DNA of 33,697 nucleotides from positions 1 to 33,697 of IMG/VR virus record IMGVR_UViG_3300025543_000107; one strand, written 5' to 3'. The notes beneath the pieces were generated by a model that did not search any database, had not been told where the DNA came from, and saw nothing but the letters and a program-made list of their open reading frames with translations. Source of the DNA: a virus. The stretch's first letter is position 1. The number at the start of each line of letters is the position of its first letter. The position numbers and the translations under genes are program-made. Positions 1 to 8,535 of the stretch are shown one piece after another.

Positions 1-2
1 GA

Positions 3-446
3 ATTCATATGATGAAAGAAGGTAAAATCAAAGAAGCAAAAGATTTGCGTAATAAAGCATTTTACAGATACCCTTTTAAAGTAGAAAATAATAATGAAAT
101 ACGAATTCAAAACGGAGTTATTGAAGTAACTCATTCTCCTACTGGATTTATGTTAATCAAAAGAGAAGTGTTTACTAAAATGATTAAAGCCTATCCGCAT
201 TTAAGAATAGACCAAGACCAAGTTATTAATGGTAAGAACGTCAGGTTAGAGCATATGTGGAATTTTTTTGATACTGAATTTGATCCTGAAAAACATACTT
301 ATTTAGGGGAAGATTTTGCTTTCTGTAAACGATGGAAAGACATTGGCGGAACCTGCCATGCATGGATTATGGATTACATTACCCATGTAGGAGAACATCA
401 ATATACAGGAAGATTTGCCGATGAGTTGATACTACCTGATAAATAA
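3..446 (+). CDS. Glycosyltransferase-like protein, 5' end cut off by the window
   Basis: The reading frame is open to the left edge, so this is the C-terminal part of a longer gene (about 148 codons seen). The pattern of a hydrophobic strand (PTGFMLIKREVF), then EDFAFCKRW and a late His (HVGEHQYTGRF) is typical of the second half of GT-A-fold Anp1-like or family 2 glycosyltransferases found in marine phages, where ED and the late His help bind the metal and nucleotide sugar. The family and function are inferred from this motif pattern. It lies 33 bp before the virion operon. With two SAM-dependent methyltransferases further right it may help decorate a virion or host glycan. Confidence 0.6.
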   Translation: MHMMKEGKIKEAKDLRNKAFYRYPFKVENNNEIRIQNGVIEVTHSPTGFMLIKREVFTKMIKAYPHLRIDQDQVINGKNVRLEHMWNFFDTEFDPEKHTYLGEDFAFCKRWKDIGGTCHAWIMDYITHVGEHQYTGRFADELILPDK

Positions 447-478
447 GATAAAATTAGGAAAACAAGTATTAATAAAAT

Positions 479-1696
479 ATGTTTGATCCAGTAACTTTAG
501 CTATTATGTTTGCTACTTCAGCGGTAGCCAATAAACTTGGCGGTGCGTCTACTAAAGATTCACTTAAAAGTGCAGCAGTAAACACAGGAATTAATGCATT
601 ATTACCAGGAGCAGGAACAACTGGTAATCCATTTGTAGCATCTATGGGAAAAATGACTGGACAAAATATGCTCCAAAATATTTTAATTGAGGGTGCTAAA
701 AAAGGAATTATGCAAAGGGCTAGTAAATCATTAGGAATAGACCCTATGCTATTAAATGCAGGGTTGAATATAGGTCAAGGATTTTTACCTCAAAACCTAA
801 CTCAAGGTCTAACTTCAGATCAAGCATTTCCAGGAATGAGTCCTTCAGAAATTATAAAACAATCTACTCAGTATGGCTCTGTTCCAGAATATGATTTTCC
901 AGCAGCTGGATTGGATCTTCGTGGCGTATTACCACAAGCACAAGTTCCTACTTCACCAGGATTTGATATTGATTCTACTTATACAGGAGGAGAATTCGAC
1001 ATTACAAAAGGTAACGGCGATCCATCCTACATGGGTAAAGTATTAGATGTTTTCAAAACAGGTGATAAGTATGATATTGATAAGATAGCTAAAGGAGCAA
1101 CTTTATTTGGTGTCCCTGCTTTATTATATGCTAGCGGTGCATTTAAAGAAAAACCAAAAACTATGTATCAACCTACTTACAATATCAATTATCCAAAATT
1201 AAGAGAAGCTAGAGGGCCAATGAAACGAATTGATCCAGTAACTGGAAGAACTGTAGAAGTTGCTCCTGTAGCGACACCAGAAGAATTATACGCTTCTTCA
1301 GAACCATATGCATGGTCTGAAAAAACATTTTATCCTAAAGAATACAATCAAGGTGGATTAGCTAGTATACAAAAATTTAATGAAGGAGGAATGAGTAAAT
1401 TACCTTCTAAAATATCACATGACGAAAACGATATTAATAACTACATGAGAGTAAATGGATATATTGAAGACCAAAATGGTCATAAAGATGAGGATACTTT
1501 ATTAGCACAACTAGCTGATGGAGAATTTGTAACAAGAACTGATGGTGTATTGGGTGCTGGTATTATTGCTGGTGCAAATCCAAAGAATGAAAAAGAAATG
1601 AGACAAAAAGGGGCTAAGTTTTTCTATGAACAACAAAAAAGATTTAAGAGAGTATTTGATTTGTTAAATGAAAACAGAGCTCGTAAACTTCACTAA
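479..1696 (+). CDS. Virion-associated structural protein (405 aa) with LADGEFV C-terminal motif
   Basis: The protein starts with an Ala/Gly-rich amphipathic N-terminus (residues 1-90), has a low-complexity Pro/Gln middle, and carries NQGGLASIQKFNEGG at about residues 290-304, a motif repeated in the protein starting at 3134. Near the end it has the sequence LADGEFV, followed by a Gly/Ala stretch and a basic helix (KGAKFFYEQQKRFKR). That arrangement recurs in marine phage proteins of the internal-virion/tail region. It opens a run of overlapping virion genes. The exact role (internal core or tail) is not determined. The start at 479 has only a weak upstream ribosome site. Confidence 0.6.
   Translation: MFDPVTLAIMFATSAVANKLGGASTKDSLKSAAVNTGINALLPGAGTTGNPFVASMGKMTGQNMLQNILIEGAKKGIMQRASKSLGIDPMLLNAGLNIGQGFLPQNLTQGLTSDQAFPGMSPSEIIKQSTQYGSVPEYDFPAAGLDLRGVLPQAQVPTSPGFDIDSTYTGGEFDITKGNGDPSYMGKVLDVFKTGDKYDIDKIAKGATLFGVPALLYASGAFKEKPKTMYQPTYNINYPKLREARGPMKRIDPVTGRTVEVAPVATPEELYASSEPYAWSEKTFYPKEYNQGGLASIQKFNEGGMSKLPSKISHDENDINNYMRVNGYIEDQNGHKDEDTLLAQLADGEFVTRTDGVLGAGIIAGANPKNEKEMRQKGAKFFYEQQKRFKRVFDLLNENRARKLH
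1346..1390 (+). repeat. Direct DNA repeat copy 1, coding for the NQGGLAxIQKFNxGG motif
   Basis: This 45-base stretch matches 3206-3250 at most positions, with differences mainly at third codon positions. Both copies are in frame within virion genes and encode nearly the same peptide. Confidence 0.75.
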
Positions 1697-2084
1697 AGAA
1701 GAAGTAGAAAAGGTATGGCCTTTAGCTGAACCTTTAGTGACTAAAGCATGTAATACAAATGGAGGTTTTGATGCGAAACATATACTGGAATTTCTTAAAG
1801 CAGGAACCATGCAATTATGGCTTGCTGTCGATCCAGAAACTAATAAAGTTATTTGTTGTTGCGTCACTGAGATTAGGCAGTATCCTAATTTTAAAGTGTG
1901 CGATCTTAGGATTACGACTGGTGAACAGTTTGAACGTTGGTATCACTTCATGGATAATATATGCGAATGGGCTAAATCAAACGGCTGCAAAAAAATGGAA
2001 GTATTTGCAAGACCAGGATGGGAACGAATTCTTAAATCAAAAGGATTTATCAAAACACATGTACAAATTGAGCGAGAACTATGA
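1668..2084 (+). CDS. GNAT-fold acetyltransferase-like phage protein (138 aa)
   Basis: The sequence has the GNAT layout: an N-terminal helix pair, a central strand pair (MQLWLAVDPETNKVICCCV), the DLRITTGEQFERW segment, and a final strand-turn (MEVFARPGWERILKSKGF) as in acetyl-CoA-fold proteins. It overlaps the preceding gene by 29 bp and the next by 4 bp, so it is co-translated with virion proteins. From general knowledge, phage T7 gp13, also a GNAT-like protein of similar size, lies among the internal virion genes of T7, so a virion-assembly role is as likely as acetylation. No substrate can be read from the sequence. Confidence 0.65.
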   Translation: MKTELVNFTKEEVEKVWPLAEPLVTKACNTNGGFDAKHILEFLKAGTMQLWLAVDPETNKVICCCVTEIRQYPNFKVCDLRITTGEQFERWYHFMDNICEWAKSNGCKKMEVFARPGWERILKSKGFIKTHVQIEREL

Positions 2085-3124
2085 GCATTAATATAAATAA
2101 ATTAAATACAAAAGAAAAAGTAGATCTTTTTAAAAAGTTATATGCAGATATAACTGGTAAGGCACATAAAGAAGATATTCACTTAGCACACATTAATGAA
2201 TTTGAAAGAAAATTACTTATCATGCATGGTGGTAATGGAACTGTTTTACAAGAAACAGGACTACACCAATATTTTGGTGGTGGTGGAGGTGGAGGAGGTG
2301 CTCCATCTACAACTACTTCTTTTGTAAGAGAGGCTCCAGGTATTGAGGAAAGAAAATTAGAGTTAATGGATTTTGCAAGAGATCTAACTCAAACTCCAGA
2401 AAAATTACCAGCCATACAAATTTCTCCATTAAGTGGTTTGGAGCAACAAGGTGTCACTGCTGCAGGAACTACTGGTGTTGGTGCACCTACTACTCAGCAA
2501 GGTATTGCATCTGCTTTATCTGGTATTCAAGCTGCTCAAGCAGGGCCTAATATTAGTCAATTTTACAATCCATATCAAAGTTATGTGTTAGATGAAATTA
2601 ATAGACAAGCACAAATGAAACAAAATCAAATTGCACAACAAGCTGTGCAGTCTGGTGCTTTTGGTGGCGGTAGAGAAGGTGTTCAAAGAGCAGAATTACA
2701 AAGAGGTACTTTAGCAACTTTAGGTCAAGCACAACAACAAGGATTTAATACAGCATTACAAGCGGCTCAAAATCAACAGCAATTAGCTGCTCAAACAGGA
2801 TTACAAGGCGGTCAATTACTAGGTCAATTAGGAACTACTCAACAACAGATGGCTCAAGGAGATATTAATCAATTAATGGCGGCTGGTGGATTGCAAAGAC
2901 AACTTGCACAACAGACAGTAGATGCAGCAAGACAATCTACATTACAACAACAATATGAACCATATCAAAGATTAGAGTTCTTAAAAAATATTTATGCTGC
3001 TGGACCTACTTCTCAATCTGGAATTACTTCAGCTACAGCCCCTACTACCAATCCTTTAGCACAATCTATTGGAACTGGTTTGGGTGCATTTGCTGCTTAT
3101 CAAGGTGTTACAGGAAAAGCGTAG
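2081..3124 (+). CDS. Gln/Ala-rich virion protein with poly-Gly hinge (347 aa)
   Basis: Residues 1-65 form a charged helical domain ending in HGGNGTVLQETGLHQYF. This is followed directly by a run of eight glycines and then a 280-residue Gln/Ala-rich helical part (repeated AQQQ and AAQNQQQLAAQTG patterns) that ends in a Gly/Ala hydrophobic tail. The composition and position between other virion genes suggest a structural or ejected protein. The poly-Gly run looks like a flexible hinge between the two parts. No enzyme motif is visible. The ATG overlaps the previous stop (ATGAG/TGA). Confidence 0.6.
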   Translation: MSININKLNTKEKVDLFKKLYADITGKAHKEDIHLAHINEFERKLLIMHGGNGTVLQETGLHQYFGGGGGGGGAPSTTTSFVREAPGIEERKLELMDFARDLTQTPEKLPAIQISPLSGLEQQGVTAAGTTGVGAPTTQQGIASALSGIQAAQAGPNISQFYNPYQSYVLDEINRQAQMKQNQIAQQAVQSGAFGGGREGVQRAELQRGTLATLGQAQQQGFNTALQAAQNQQQLAAQTGLQGGQLLGQLGTTQQQMAQGDINQLMAAGGLQRQLAQQTVDAARQSTLQQQYEPYQRLEFLKNIYAAGPTSQSGITSATAPTTNPLAQSIGTGLGAFAAYQGVTGKA

Positions 3125-3133
3125 GAGGAATAA

Positions 3134-4066
3134 ATGGATACAATATTACTTAGACCACTATTTAGAGCCAAGTACATCGCTGAACAAAAAAATAAAAATA
3201 AATTTAATCAAGGCGGTTTAGCTAATATACAAAAGTTTAATACGGGTGGTTTAAGTGGTTTAACACAAGGAGAAAGACAGGCTATTACTTTAGCGCCTTT
3301 CGTTAAGGCTTTAACAGGTGCTCAAACAAGACCTGGTGAATCTGAAATGTCTGGATTTGCAAGAGCGTTCGGAGAAGGTTTAGGAGGTTTAGGAGCGGCT
3401 AAAAAAGATATAGCTGCAATAGATCAAGTAGAACTAGAAGCATTAAAAGCTATGATGAAGGCAAAACAAGATAAGAATAAAGAACAAACTGATTTAGAAA
3501 AAGAATTTAGAAAAACTTGGAGAGATTCTAAAGTAGTTAAAAATTTTGAAGATGCTCAAGCTGGTTATTCTAGAGTTGTTGCTGGAGCCAATATGGATTC
3601 AAAAGCTGGGGACATAGCTTTGATTTTTGGTTTTATGAAAACATTAGATCCTACATCAGTGGTTAGAGAATCTGAATTTAGCTTAGGAGAAAACGTAGGA
3701 AGTTTCGGAGGAAAAGTAAAAGCATATTGGGATAGTTTTACTGGACAAGGTAGATTAACTCCAGAACAAAGAAAAGAAATAGTAAGTGCGTCTACTCAAC
3801 AATTTGGTACTTATCAAACAGAATTAGATACTTTTAAAGTTAATTTTAATACTAAAGGAAAAGAACTTGGATTTGATGCTGGTAAAGCTATGTTAACAGC
3901 CGATAGAAGACCAAAAGAAATAGTCATAAACGGTAAAAAAATGCCTGTTCCTATGGGTACTAGACTTATTCAAACAAAAAGAGATGATGCAACTGGAAAA
4001 TTAATTAGTGTCTATCAAATGCCTAATGGTTATGTATTTGGAGTAGATGCTAGAAAGGTGGATTAA
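3134..4066 (+). CDS. Virion/ejection protein (310 aa)
   Basis: The N-terminal part carries NQGGLANIQKFNTGG (about residues 25-39). It then has a Gly/Ala region and a long charged helix (KAMMKAKQDKNKEQTDLEKEF). The centre has DIALIFGFMKTLDPTSVVRESEF, a signature seen in many podovirus-type internal or tail-region structural proteins. A strong GGAGG lies 5 bases before the start. The gene ends one base before the next start codon, so the two are tightly coupled. A structural role is inferred from position and signature. Confidence 0.6.
   Translation: MDTILLRPLFRAKYIAEQKNKNKFNQGGLANIQKFNTGGLSGLTQGERQAITLAPFVKALTGAQTRPGESEMSGFARAFGEGLGGLGAAKKDIAAIDQVELEALKAMMKAKQDKNKEQTDLEKEFRKTWRDSKVVKNFEDAQAGYSRVVAGANMDSKAGDIALIFGFMKTLDPTSVVRESEFSLGENVGSFGGKVKAYWDSFTGQGRLTPEQRKEIVSASTQQFGTYQTELDTFKVNFNTKGKELGFDAGKAMLTADRRPKEIVINGKKMPVPMGTRLIQTKRDDATGKLISVYQMPNGYVFGVDARKVD
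3206..3250 (+). repeat. Direct DNA repeat copy 2, coding for the NQGGLAxIQKFNxGG motif
   Basis: Partner of the repeat at 1346-1390, in frame in the 310 aa virion protein. Confidence 0.75.
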
Positions 4067-6388
4067 ATGGCTACCGAAGCATTTGAAATAAATCCATCTG
4101 AAATAGACATAGGAGGGGCTAGACAAGCGATAGAAATAGACCCAAATACAGTTACTCCCACTGCTATTGCAAAAGATACATATAAAGAAGTACCTCTTAA
4201 GATAAGATTTTTAGTAGAGGGTGCTCCTAACATGGAATCTAAAATAGCTACTTTAAAAAAATTCTACCCAAAAGTAAAACAACTACCAGATGAAAATTTT
4301 TTAGTAACTGACGCAAAAGGAGTTACTCATATATTTGATGATAGAGAAAAAACAAATTGGGGCGATTTCATTGACGCATCTAAAGAAATAGCTGAAATTA
4401 TAGGATCTACTGTTGGTGCTGTAGGAGGAACTATGCTAGGAGGAGCAGCTGGAACTATTGCTGGATCTGGACTTGGATTAGCTGCAGGTGCGGAAATATA
4501 CGAACAAGTTGCTAAAATGTATGGCACTGAAATGTTAAGAACTAATGAAGAGCACTTAAAACAAAGATCGGTAGATGTTGCATTTGGTTCTGTAGGACAA
4601 GCAGTTGCACCAATTATATTTAAAGGTGCTAAATATGCAATCACAGGTGGTGCAAAACAAATAGAAGAGGCTGGTAAAAGATTAGCTGCTTTTGTAAATT
4701 CTGGGGTTCAACCTAGTTTAGGTCAAGTTACATTAAATAGAGCAGTTCAAACAACAGAGTTGTGGCTAGGTAATATACCAGGAGCCTCTGGAAAGATGGC
4801 TAACTTTGCTCAAAAAGCACAAGATGATTTTGGTAAGAGAGTTGCAAATATAGCGACAAGAGTAATGACAGAAGATGGAGTTTTGGTAGGAGGAAAAATA
4901 GTTATACCAGATGAAACAGTAGTAGGAAAAGTTTTACAAAAAGCGGTAGGTGATAAAAACATATATAATCCAGTTAATTCTGCAGATAGCTGGACAGGAA
5001 GATTTAATTCTTTAACAAGTCTTTTATACTCAAAAGTAGATGATTATGTACCAAAAAATACTTTATTTACAATAGACAATACTCTTAATAAATTTAAAAA
5101 TATTTTAAATCCAGTAACTGGCGCTGAAGTTACTTCAAAAGAACTACAAGATCCATTTTTACAAAAAATATTTACAAGTATAACTAAAGACCTTGAAGCA
5201 AATGGAGGGAAACTGTCATACGAAGGAATAAAGAATATACGATCAGAAATAGGAAGTAAAATTTCTGAAAATTTAATTGCGAATAAACAAGTGGGGAATT
5301 TAAAACAATTATATGCTTCTATTACTTCAGATATTGAAAATAACGTATTGACTACTGGAGGCACCAAAGCAATGAATGCTTTGCGAAGAGCCAATAGAGT
5401 TTGGGAAGCTGGTACTACTAAACTAGAGGATTTTCTACAACCAATATTTAACAAAGCTAATCCAGATTTAATAGTTAGAGAATTAATGGCTGGTGCTAGA
5501 GAAGGAGCAACTAGATTAAATGCTTTGAAAACATCTTTTAAACCAGAGCAATATAAAGTTTTAATTTCTTCTATTATTGATAGAATGGGAAGAATATCTC
5601 CAGGCCAAGGAATTGCATCAGAAATAGGAGAGGAAGTAACTGGACAAATAGGTAGATTTTCTTCGGAGACATTTTTAACCAATTGGAATAAATTATCTCC
5701 AGCAGCTAAACAAGCGTTATTTTCAGGTAAAGGATTTCCTAAAACAATGGTAAAAGACATGAATGATTTAGTAAAAGTCTCTTCTGTTATTAGAGAAAGT
5801 GGTAAGACTTTTAAAAATCCATCAGGAACAGCAGATAGATTAGCTGCTCAAGGAGTGATGTTCACAGCATTAGGAGGAGCAGCAACAGGTAACCCTGCGT
5901 TCTTGGCTGTTATGCCTTTGGTTATGGCTGGAGCAAATGTATCAGCTAGATTATTAACTAATCCGAGATTTGTGTCATGGGCGGCTCAAGCTACTAAAAT
6001 TGCTGGTAATAAAGGAATAGAAGGAGTTATGGAACATTTAACTAAACTAGGTATGGTAGCAGCATCCTCTTCTCCAGGAGAAAGAGAGGCTTTGTTTGAA
6101 TATATTGGAGTTCTTAAAGAAGCGGCAAATAAAACAAAAAAGGGAGAAGCAGAAATACCTATGGCTAAAAGAGTATCTCAGGCACCTAAGCCAAGCAAAC
6201 AAGAAGTATCTTCGTTGCCTACATTAGATAGATCTATGTTTAGTGCACCCTCTACATCAGTAGCTTCTACGACTATGGCATCACCCACAACGGCTCAAGG
6301 ACTAGGATCTATTGGATCTAGTCAATTTTCATCTTTATTTCCTGAAGACACTTTAGGAACAGCTATTGCGGAGAGACAAAATGCCTAG
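4067..6388 (+). CDS. Large virion ejection-type protein (773 aa) with Gly-rich hydrophobic segment
   Basis: This is the longest protein of the window and the last of the virion operon. After an acidic N-terminus it has a glycine-zipper-like hydrophobic stretch at about residues 110-145 (IIGSTVGAVGGTMLGGAAG and on), suited to membrane insertion. A long helical, Lys/Asn/Glu-rich body follows, then a second hydrophobic region at about 585-625 and a Ser/Thr/Pro-rich tail. Large last-in-operon proteins of this kind in podoviruses are ejected into the cell with the DNA. That role is inferred from position, length and composition. No lysozyme or transglycosylase motif could be recognised. Confidence 0.6.
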   Translation: MATEAFEINPSEIDIGGARQAIEIDPNTVTPTAIAKDTYKEVPLKIRFLVEGAPNMESKIATLKKFYPKVKQLPDENFLVTDAKGVTHIFDDREKTNWGDFIDASKEIAEIIGSTVGAVGGTMLGGAAGTIAGSGLGLAAGAEIYEQVAKMYGTEMLRTNEEHLKQRSVDVAFGSVGQAVAPIIFKGAKYAITGGAKQIEEAGKRLAAFVNSGVQPSLGQVTLNRAVQTTELWLGNIPGASGKMANFAQKAQDDFGKRVANIATRVMTEDGVLVGGKIVIPDETVVGKVLQKAVGDKNIYNPVNSADSWTGRFNSLTSLLYSKVDDYVPKNTLFTIDNTLNKFKNILNPVTGAEVTSKELQDPFLQKIFTSITKDLEANGGKLSYEGIKNIRSEIGSKISENLIANKQVGNLKQLYASITSDIENNVLTTGGTKAMNALRRANRVWEAGTTKLEDFLQPIFNKANPDLIVRELMAGAREGATRLNALKTSFKPEQYKVLISSIIDRMGRISPGQGIASEIGEEVTGQIGRFSSETFLTNWNKLSPAAKQALFSGKGFPKTMVKDMNDLVKVSSVIRESGKTFKNPSGTADRLAAQGVMFTALGGAATGNPAFLAVMPLVMAGANVSARLLTNPRFVSWAAQATKIAGNKGIEGVMEHLTKLGMVAASSSPGEREALFEYIGVLKEAANKTKKGEAEIPMAKRVSQAPKPSKQEVSSLPTLDRSMFSAPSTSVASTTMASPTTAQGLGSIGSSQFSSLFPEDTLGTAIAERQNA

Positions 6389-6581
6389 AAAAGGATCGGC
6401 AACAGCACACCAAAGAATAGATGATCACGAAAAACTATGTCGTATTATGCAGAAGCAAACTTGTCAAAAAATTGAAGAGTTACATCAAGAAATAAACAGT
6501 ATTAAAACAATACTGGTAGTATCTGCTGGAGCGATAATTGGTGGTTTATTTACCATAGTTCTTATGTTAATAGACAAATAG
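6381..6581 (+). CDS. Small single-span membrane protein (66 aa)
   Basis: I chose the ATG at 6381 because GGAGAG lies 5 bases upstream; an in-frame TTG at 6366 lacks such a site. The first 40 residues are charged with a coiled-coil pattern (RIDDHEKLCRIMQKQ), and residues about 44-62 form one membrane span (ILVVSAGAIIGGLFTIVLM). The coiled coil plus C-terminal span resembles small XhlA-like or holin-accessory proteins of phages, but lysis function is only a guess and no endolysin gene is seen nearby. It overlaps the gene before by 8 bp and the gene after by 1 base. Confidence 0.6.
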   Translation: MPRKGSATAHQRIDDHEKLCRIMQKQTCQKIEELHQEINSIKTILVVSAGAIIGGLFTIVLMLIDK

Positions 6582-7282
6582 TGAGATTCAAAAAAGAAAA
6601 TAATATCATAACCATAGAAGACCTAAAAAAGGTTCATAAGTATCCTTACAAACATTACAACAGATTTTCCGATGAAAAAGGAAGAAAATATCTAGTAGAC
6701 GAAAAGAAAGTTCCTTCTGTTACAACTATCCTAGGAAAAACAAAAGACCAAAGTGGCTTAAACGCTTGGAGACAACGAGTGGGAGCAGAACAGGCAAGAT
6801 TAATCACTCAGCGAGCGGCTAATGTAGGAACTGAAATGCATTATATTTTAGAAAATTATTTTAATGGAACACCTTATTACAACACAGATCCCAACTTTGA
6901 ACAATCACGGATCATGGCTCATAAGATATTAGAAAATTTATCACCTATTACAGAGGTATGGGGTAATGAAGTAAGCTTATCCTACAAGTATGAATATGCG
7001 GGTACTACCGATATGGTGGTATTATATAACGACAAGCCTACAATTGTAGACTTTAAACAATCTAACAAAGCAAAAAAAGAAGAGTGGATAGAAGACTACC
7101 GATATCAATTAGGAGCATACTACTTGGCTCACAAAGAGCACTACGGCCCTATTGAGCAAGGATTAATATCTATTTGTGTAAGAGACCTTACTTATCAGCA
7201 ATGGATATTAAATGAAGCCGACCTACAAGAATATGCAGAAAAATTCTTGCAGAGGGTAGAACAGTTTAAAAAATTGCAATAA
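6581..7282 (+). CDS. PD-(D/E)XK (Cas4/RecB/MGME1-like) DNA exonuclease
   Basis: The nuclease core is clear: His87 in GTEMHYILENYF, Glu130 in NEVSL, Asp144 in GTTDMVVL, the Asp157-Phe-Lys159 pair in IVDFKQSNK, and Gln176 in YQLGAYYLAH. This order is that of RecB-family single-strand exonucleases, including mitochondrial MGME1 and phage homologs. It probably processes DNA ends during phage replication or recombination, or breaks down host DNA. Start is GTG, with the stop of the previous gene overlapping it (TAGTG). It stands apart from the main replication block but is transcribed in the same direction. Confidence 0.85.
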   Translation: MRFKKENNIITIEDLKKVHKYPYKHYNRFSDEKGRKYLVDEKKVPSVTTILGKTKDQSGLNAWRQRVGAEQARLITQRAANVGTEMHYILENYFNGTPYYNTDPNFEQSRIMAHKILENLSPITEVWGNEVSLSYKYEYAGTTDMVVLYNDKPTIVDFKQSNKAKKEEWIEDYRYQLGAYYLAHKEHYGPIEQGLISICVRDLTYQQWILNEADLQEYAEKFLQRVEQFKKLQ

Positions 7283-7291
7283 ACTCCCCTA

Positions 7292-7687
7292 ATGAAAGAA
7301 GGTTTACTTGTACATAAACATTTAATTGTCCGAGCGGAAGCAGTCAGTCCGCCGATGGAAGAAAAATATTTAACAGATTGGTTGTACGATTTTATTAAAT
7401 CTATCAACATGAAAGTTTTGATGGGGCCTTATGTTATTTATCATAATGTACCAGGTAATCGTGGAATTACAGGTGCGGCTATTATTGAAACCTCTCATAT
7501 AGTCATGCATGTCTGGGACGAACCATCTCCTGCCTTAATGCAATTTGATGTCTACTCTTGCGGTGAATTTAATCCAGAAACCATTTGTAAAAAAATTAAA
7601 AAAGATTTTGAAATAACTAAAATAGAATATAAGTTTTTAAATAGAGAAACTGGTTTAGTAGATATTGGCGGTGGACACTTGAAGTAA
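7292..7687 (+). CDS. speD: S-adenosylmethionine decarboxylase-like proenzyme
   Basis: The protein (131 aa) matches the small bacterial/archaeal AdoMet decarboxylase family in length and key residues. The self-cleaving Ser68 that becomes the pyruvoyl group lies in ETSHIVMHVW, with His69 and His73 next to it, and Cys90 in FDVYSCGEF takes the proton-donor position. In polyamine synthesis the enzyme makes decarboxylated SAM for spermidine. Phage copies are known from marine cyanophages. All catalytic positions are kept, so the product should self-process. Related family members with arginine or ornithine decarboxylase activity exist, so the substrate is not certain. It follows the exonuclease by 9 bp. 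Confidence 0.85.
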   Translation: MKEGLLVHKHLIVRAEAVSPPMEEKYLTDWLYDFIKSINMKVLMGPYVIYHNVPGNRGITGAAIIETSHIVMHVWDEPSPALMQFDVYSCGEFNPETICKKIKKDFEITKIEYKFLNRETGLVDIGGGHLK

Positions 7688-7713
7688 ACGCATATCTGGT
7701 ATACCATTTAGGT

Positions 7714-7911
7714 ATGACAAGAGAACGATTAAAAGATCTAATATTACAAAACAGTTTGTTAAAAGATAGAACAAATAAAAATAATATTTTGTTTTCAAGC
7801 AGAAAAGAAGTTGAAATAAATGGCAACGGAACTTCTGGCTATACTTTAAAAAACGGCAGTAATAAAGGAAAAGTTTTAAAACATTTGAAACTAGAGCCTA
7901 GAAATATCTAG
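7714..7911 (+). CDS. Small basic hypothetical protein (65 aa)
   Basis: A Lys/Asn-rich open frame fills the gap between the decarboxylase and the hsp20 promoter. The upstream ribosome site is weak (TTAGG 2-3 bases before ATG). No known domain is recognised. It may be real, as this genome leaves few gaps, but coding support is limited to the open frame. A perfect 10-base palindrome, TGGTATACCA, lies just upstream at 7697-7706. Confidence 0.4.
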   Translation: MTRERLKDLILQNSLLKDRTNKNNILFSSRKEVEINGNGTSGYTLKNGSNKGKVLKHLKLEPRNI

Positions 7912-7913
7912 GG

Positions 7914-7943
7914 TTGAAATAACTACGACACATACTATATAAT
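7914..7943 (+). promoter_or_regulatory. Near-consensus sigma70-type promoter for the hsp20 unit
   Basis: TTGAAA at 7914-7919 and TATAAT at 7938-7943 are separated by 18 bases. It is the best-scoring promoter of this type that I see by eye in the window. Transcription would start about 7950, leaving a leader of about 50 bases before hsp20. Confidence 0.75.
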
Positions 7944-7998
7944 AGTCATGGTGCAGCAATGTGGCTGGCCTATAAACTTTGCTTAACAAGGAGGTTAT

Positions 7999-8421
7999 AT
8001 GACAGGTTTAGATTTAATTAATAAAATCCAAAAAGATCTTTGGAATAATTCAGTAAAATTATTTGATAGTTCGTTTGACGAAATGTTTATGAATTTATCA
8101 AAAGTACAATCATTTCCATTTTACAATGTGGTAAAATATGGAAAAGGTGAGTATGGAATTGAACTAGGTCTTGCTGGTTTCAATAAAAAAAATGTAAAAG
8201 TTTCTTTCCAAGATGGTGTATTAACTGTGTCTGGTCAGGTAGATGATGCAGAAAAGGAATATATCCAAAAAGGATTAGCGGCTAGAAAATTCTTCAAACA
8301 ATTTTCATTAAGAAACGATGTAATCGTGGACGAAGCGAAAATGGAAGATGGTGTATTAACAGTTAAGTTAGGTGTTAATGAGCCAGAAGAAATAAAAGTT
8401 AAGGACATTGAAATAAAATAA
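7999..8421 (+). CDS. Small heat-shock protein, Hsp20/alpha-crystallin family
   Basis: The alpha-crystallin domain spans about residues 40-130. It shows the typical strands YGIELGLAGFNKKNVKVSFQDG and VLTVSGQ, the GLAARKFFKQFSLRNDV segment common in IbpA-like proteins, and the A-x-x-x-x-GVLTVKL closing motif (AKMEDGVLTVKLGV). Such proteins hold unfolding proteins as ATP-independent chaperones. Phage copies occur in many marine phages and may help virion assembly or protect proteins during infection. AAGGAGG lies about 5 bases before the start. It is the first gene of a unit bounded by a strong promoter (7914) and a terminator (8780). Confidence 0.92.
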   Translation: MTGLDLINKIQKDLWNNSVKLFDSSFDEMFMNLSKVQSFPFYNVVKYGKGEYGIELGLAGFNKKNVKVSFQDGVLTVSGQVDDAEKEYIQKGLAARKFFKQFSLRNDVIVDEAKMEDGVLTVKLGVNEPEEIKVKDIEIK

Positions 8422-8487
8422 TGTTTCCTTACACAGAGGAGGAACTTGATTTTATTAACAAATAAATTAAGTGCCTAGACTTACATC

Positions 8488-8535
8488 GTCATCCTTCTTA
8501 GGTTACCATTTCGTTCTAACCAAAAGGAGGATGAC
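8488..8535 (+). promoter_or_regulatory. Long RNA hairpin that sequesters the ribosome binding site of the next gene
   Basis: Bases 8488-8499 pair with 8524-8535 over 12 pairs (one G-U). The stem continues, after a 1x2 internal loop, with 8501-8505 pairing to 8517-8521. The apical loop is 11 bases. The Shine-Dalgarno AAGGAGG (8524-8530) lies wholly inside the 3' arm, and the ATG of the 48 aa gene starts on the very next base. Such a fold would block translation until it is melted or bound, as in RNA thermometers. There is no T-run after it, so it is not a terminator. Confidence 0.75.

Noticed and set aside
1-6. GAATTC at the very first base as a cloning junction
   Set aside because: The glycosyltransferase frame runs through it, other GAATTC sites occur inside genes, and one site at an edge proves nothing.
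5044-5760. 238-codon open frame on the - strand inside the 773 aa virion gene
   Set aside because: It is antisense to a well-supported gene, lacks a ribosome site and has no recognisable protein features. Its length follows from the codon bias of the sense gene.
8421-8465. 14-codon frame overlapping the hsp20 stop
   Set aside because: Too short and without a ribosome site to call as a gene. It is only mentioned as a possible leader peptide.
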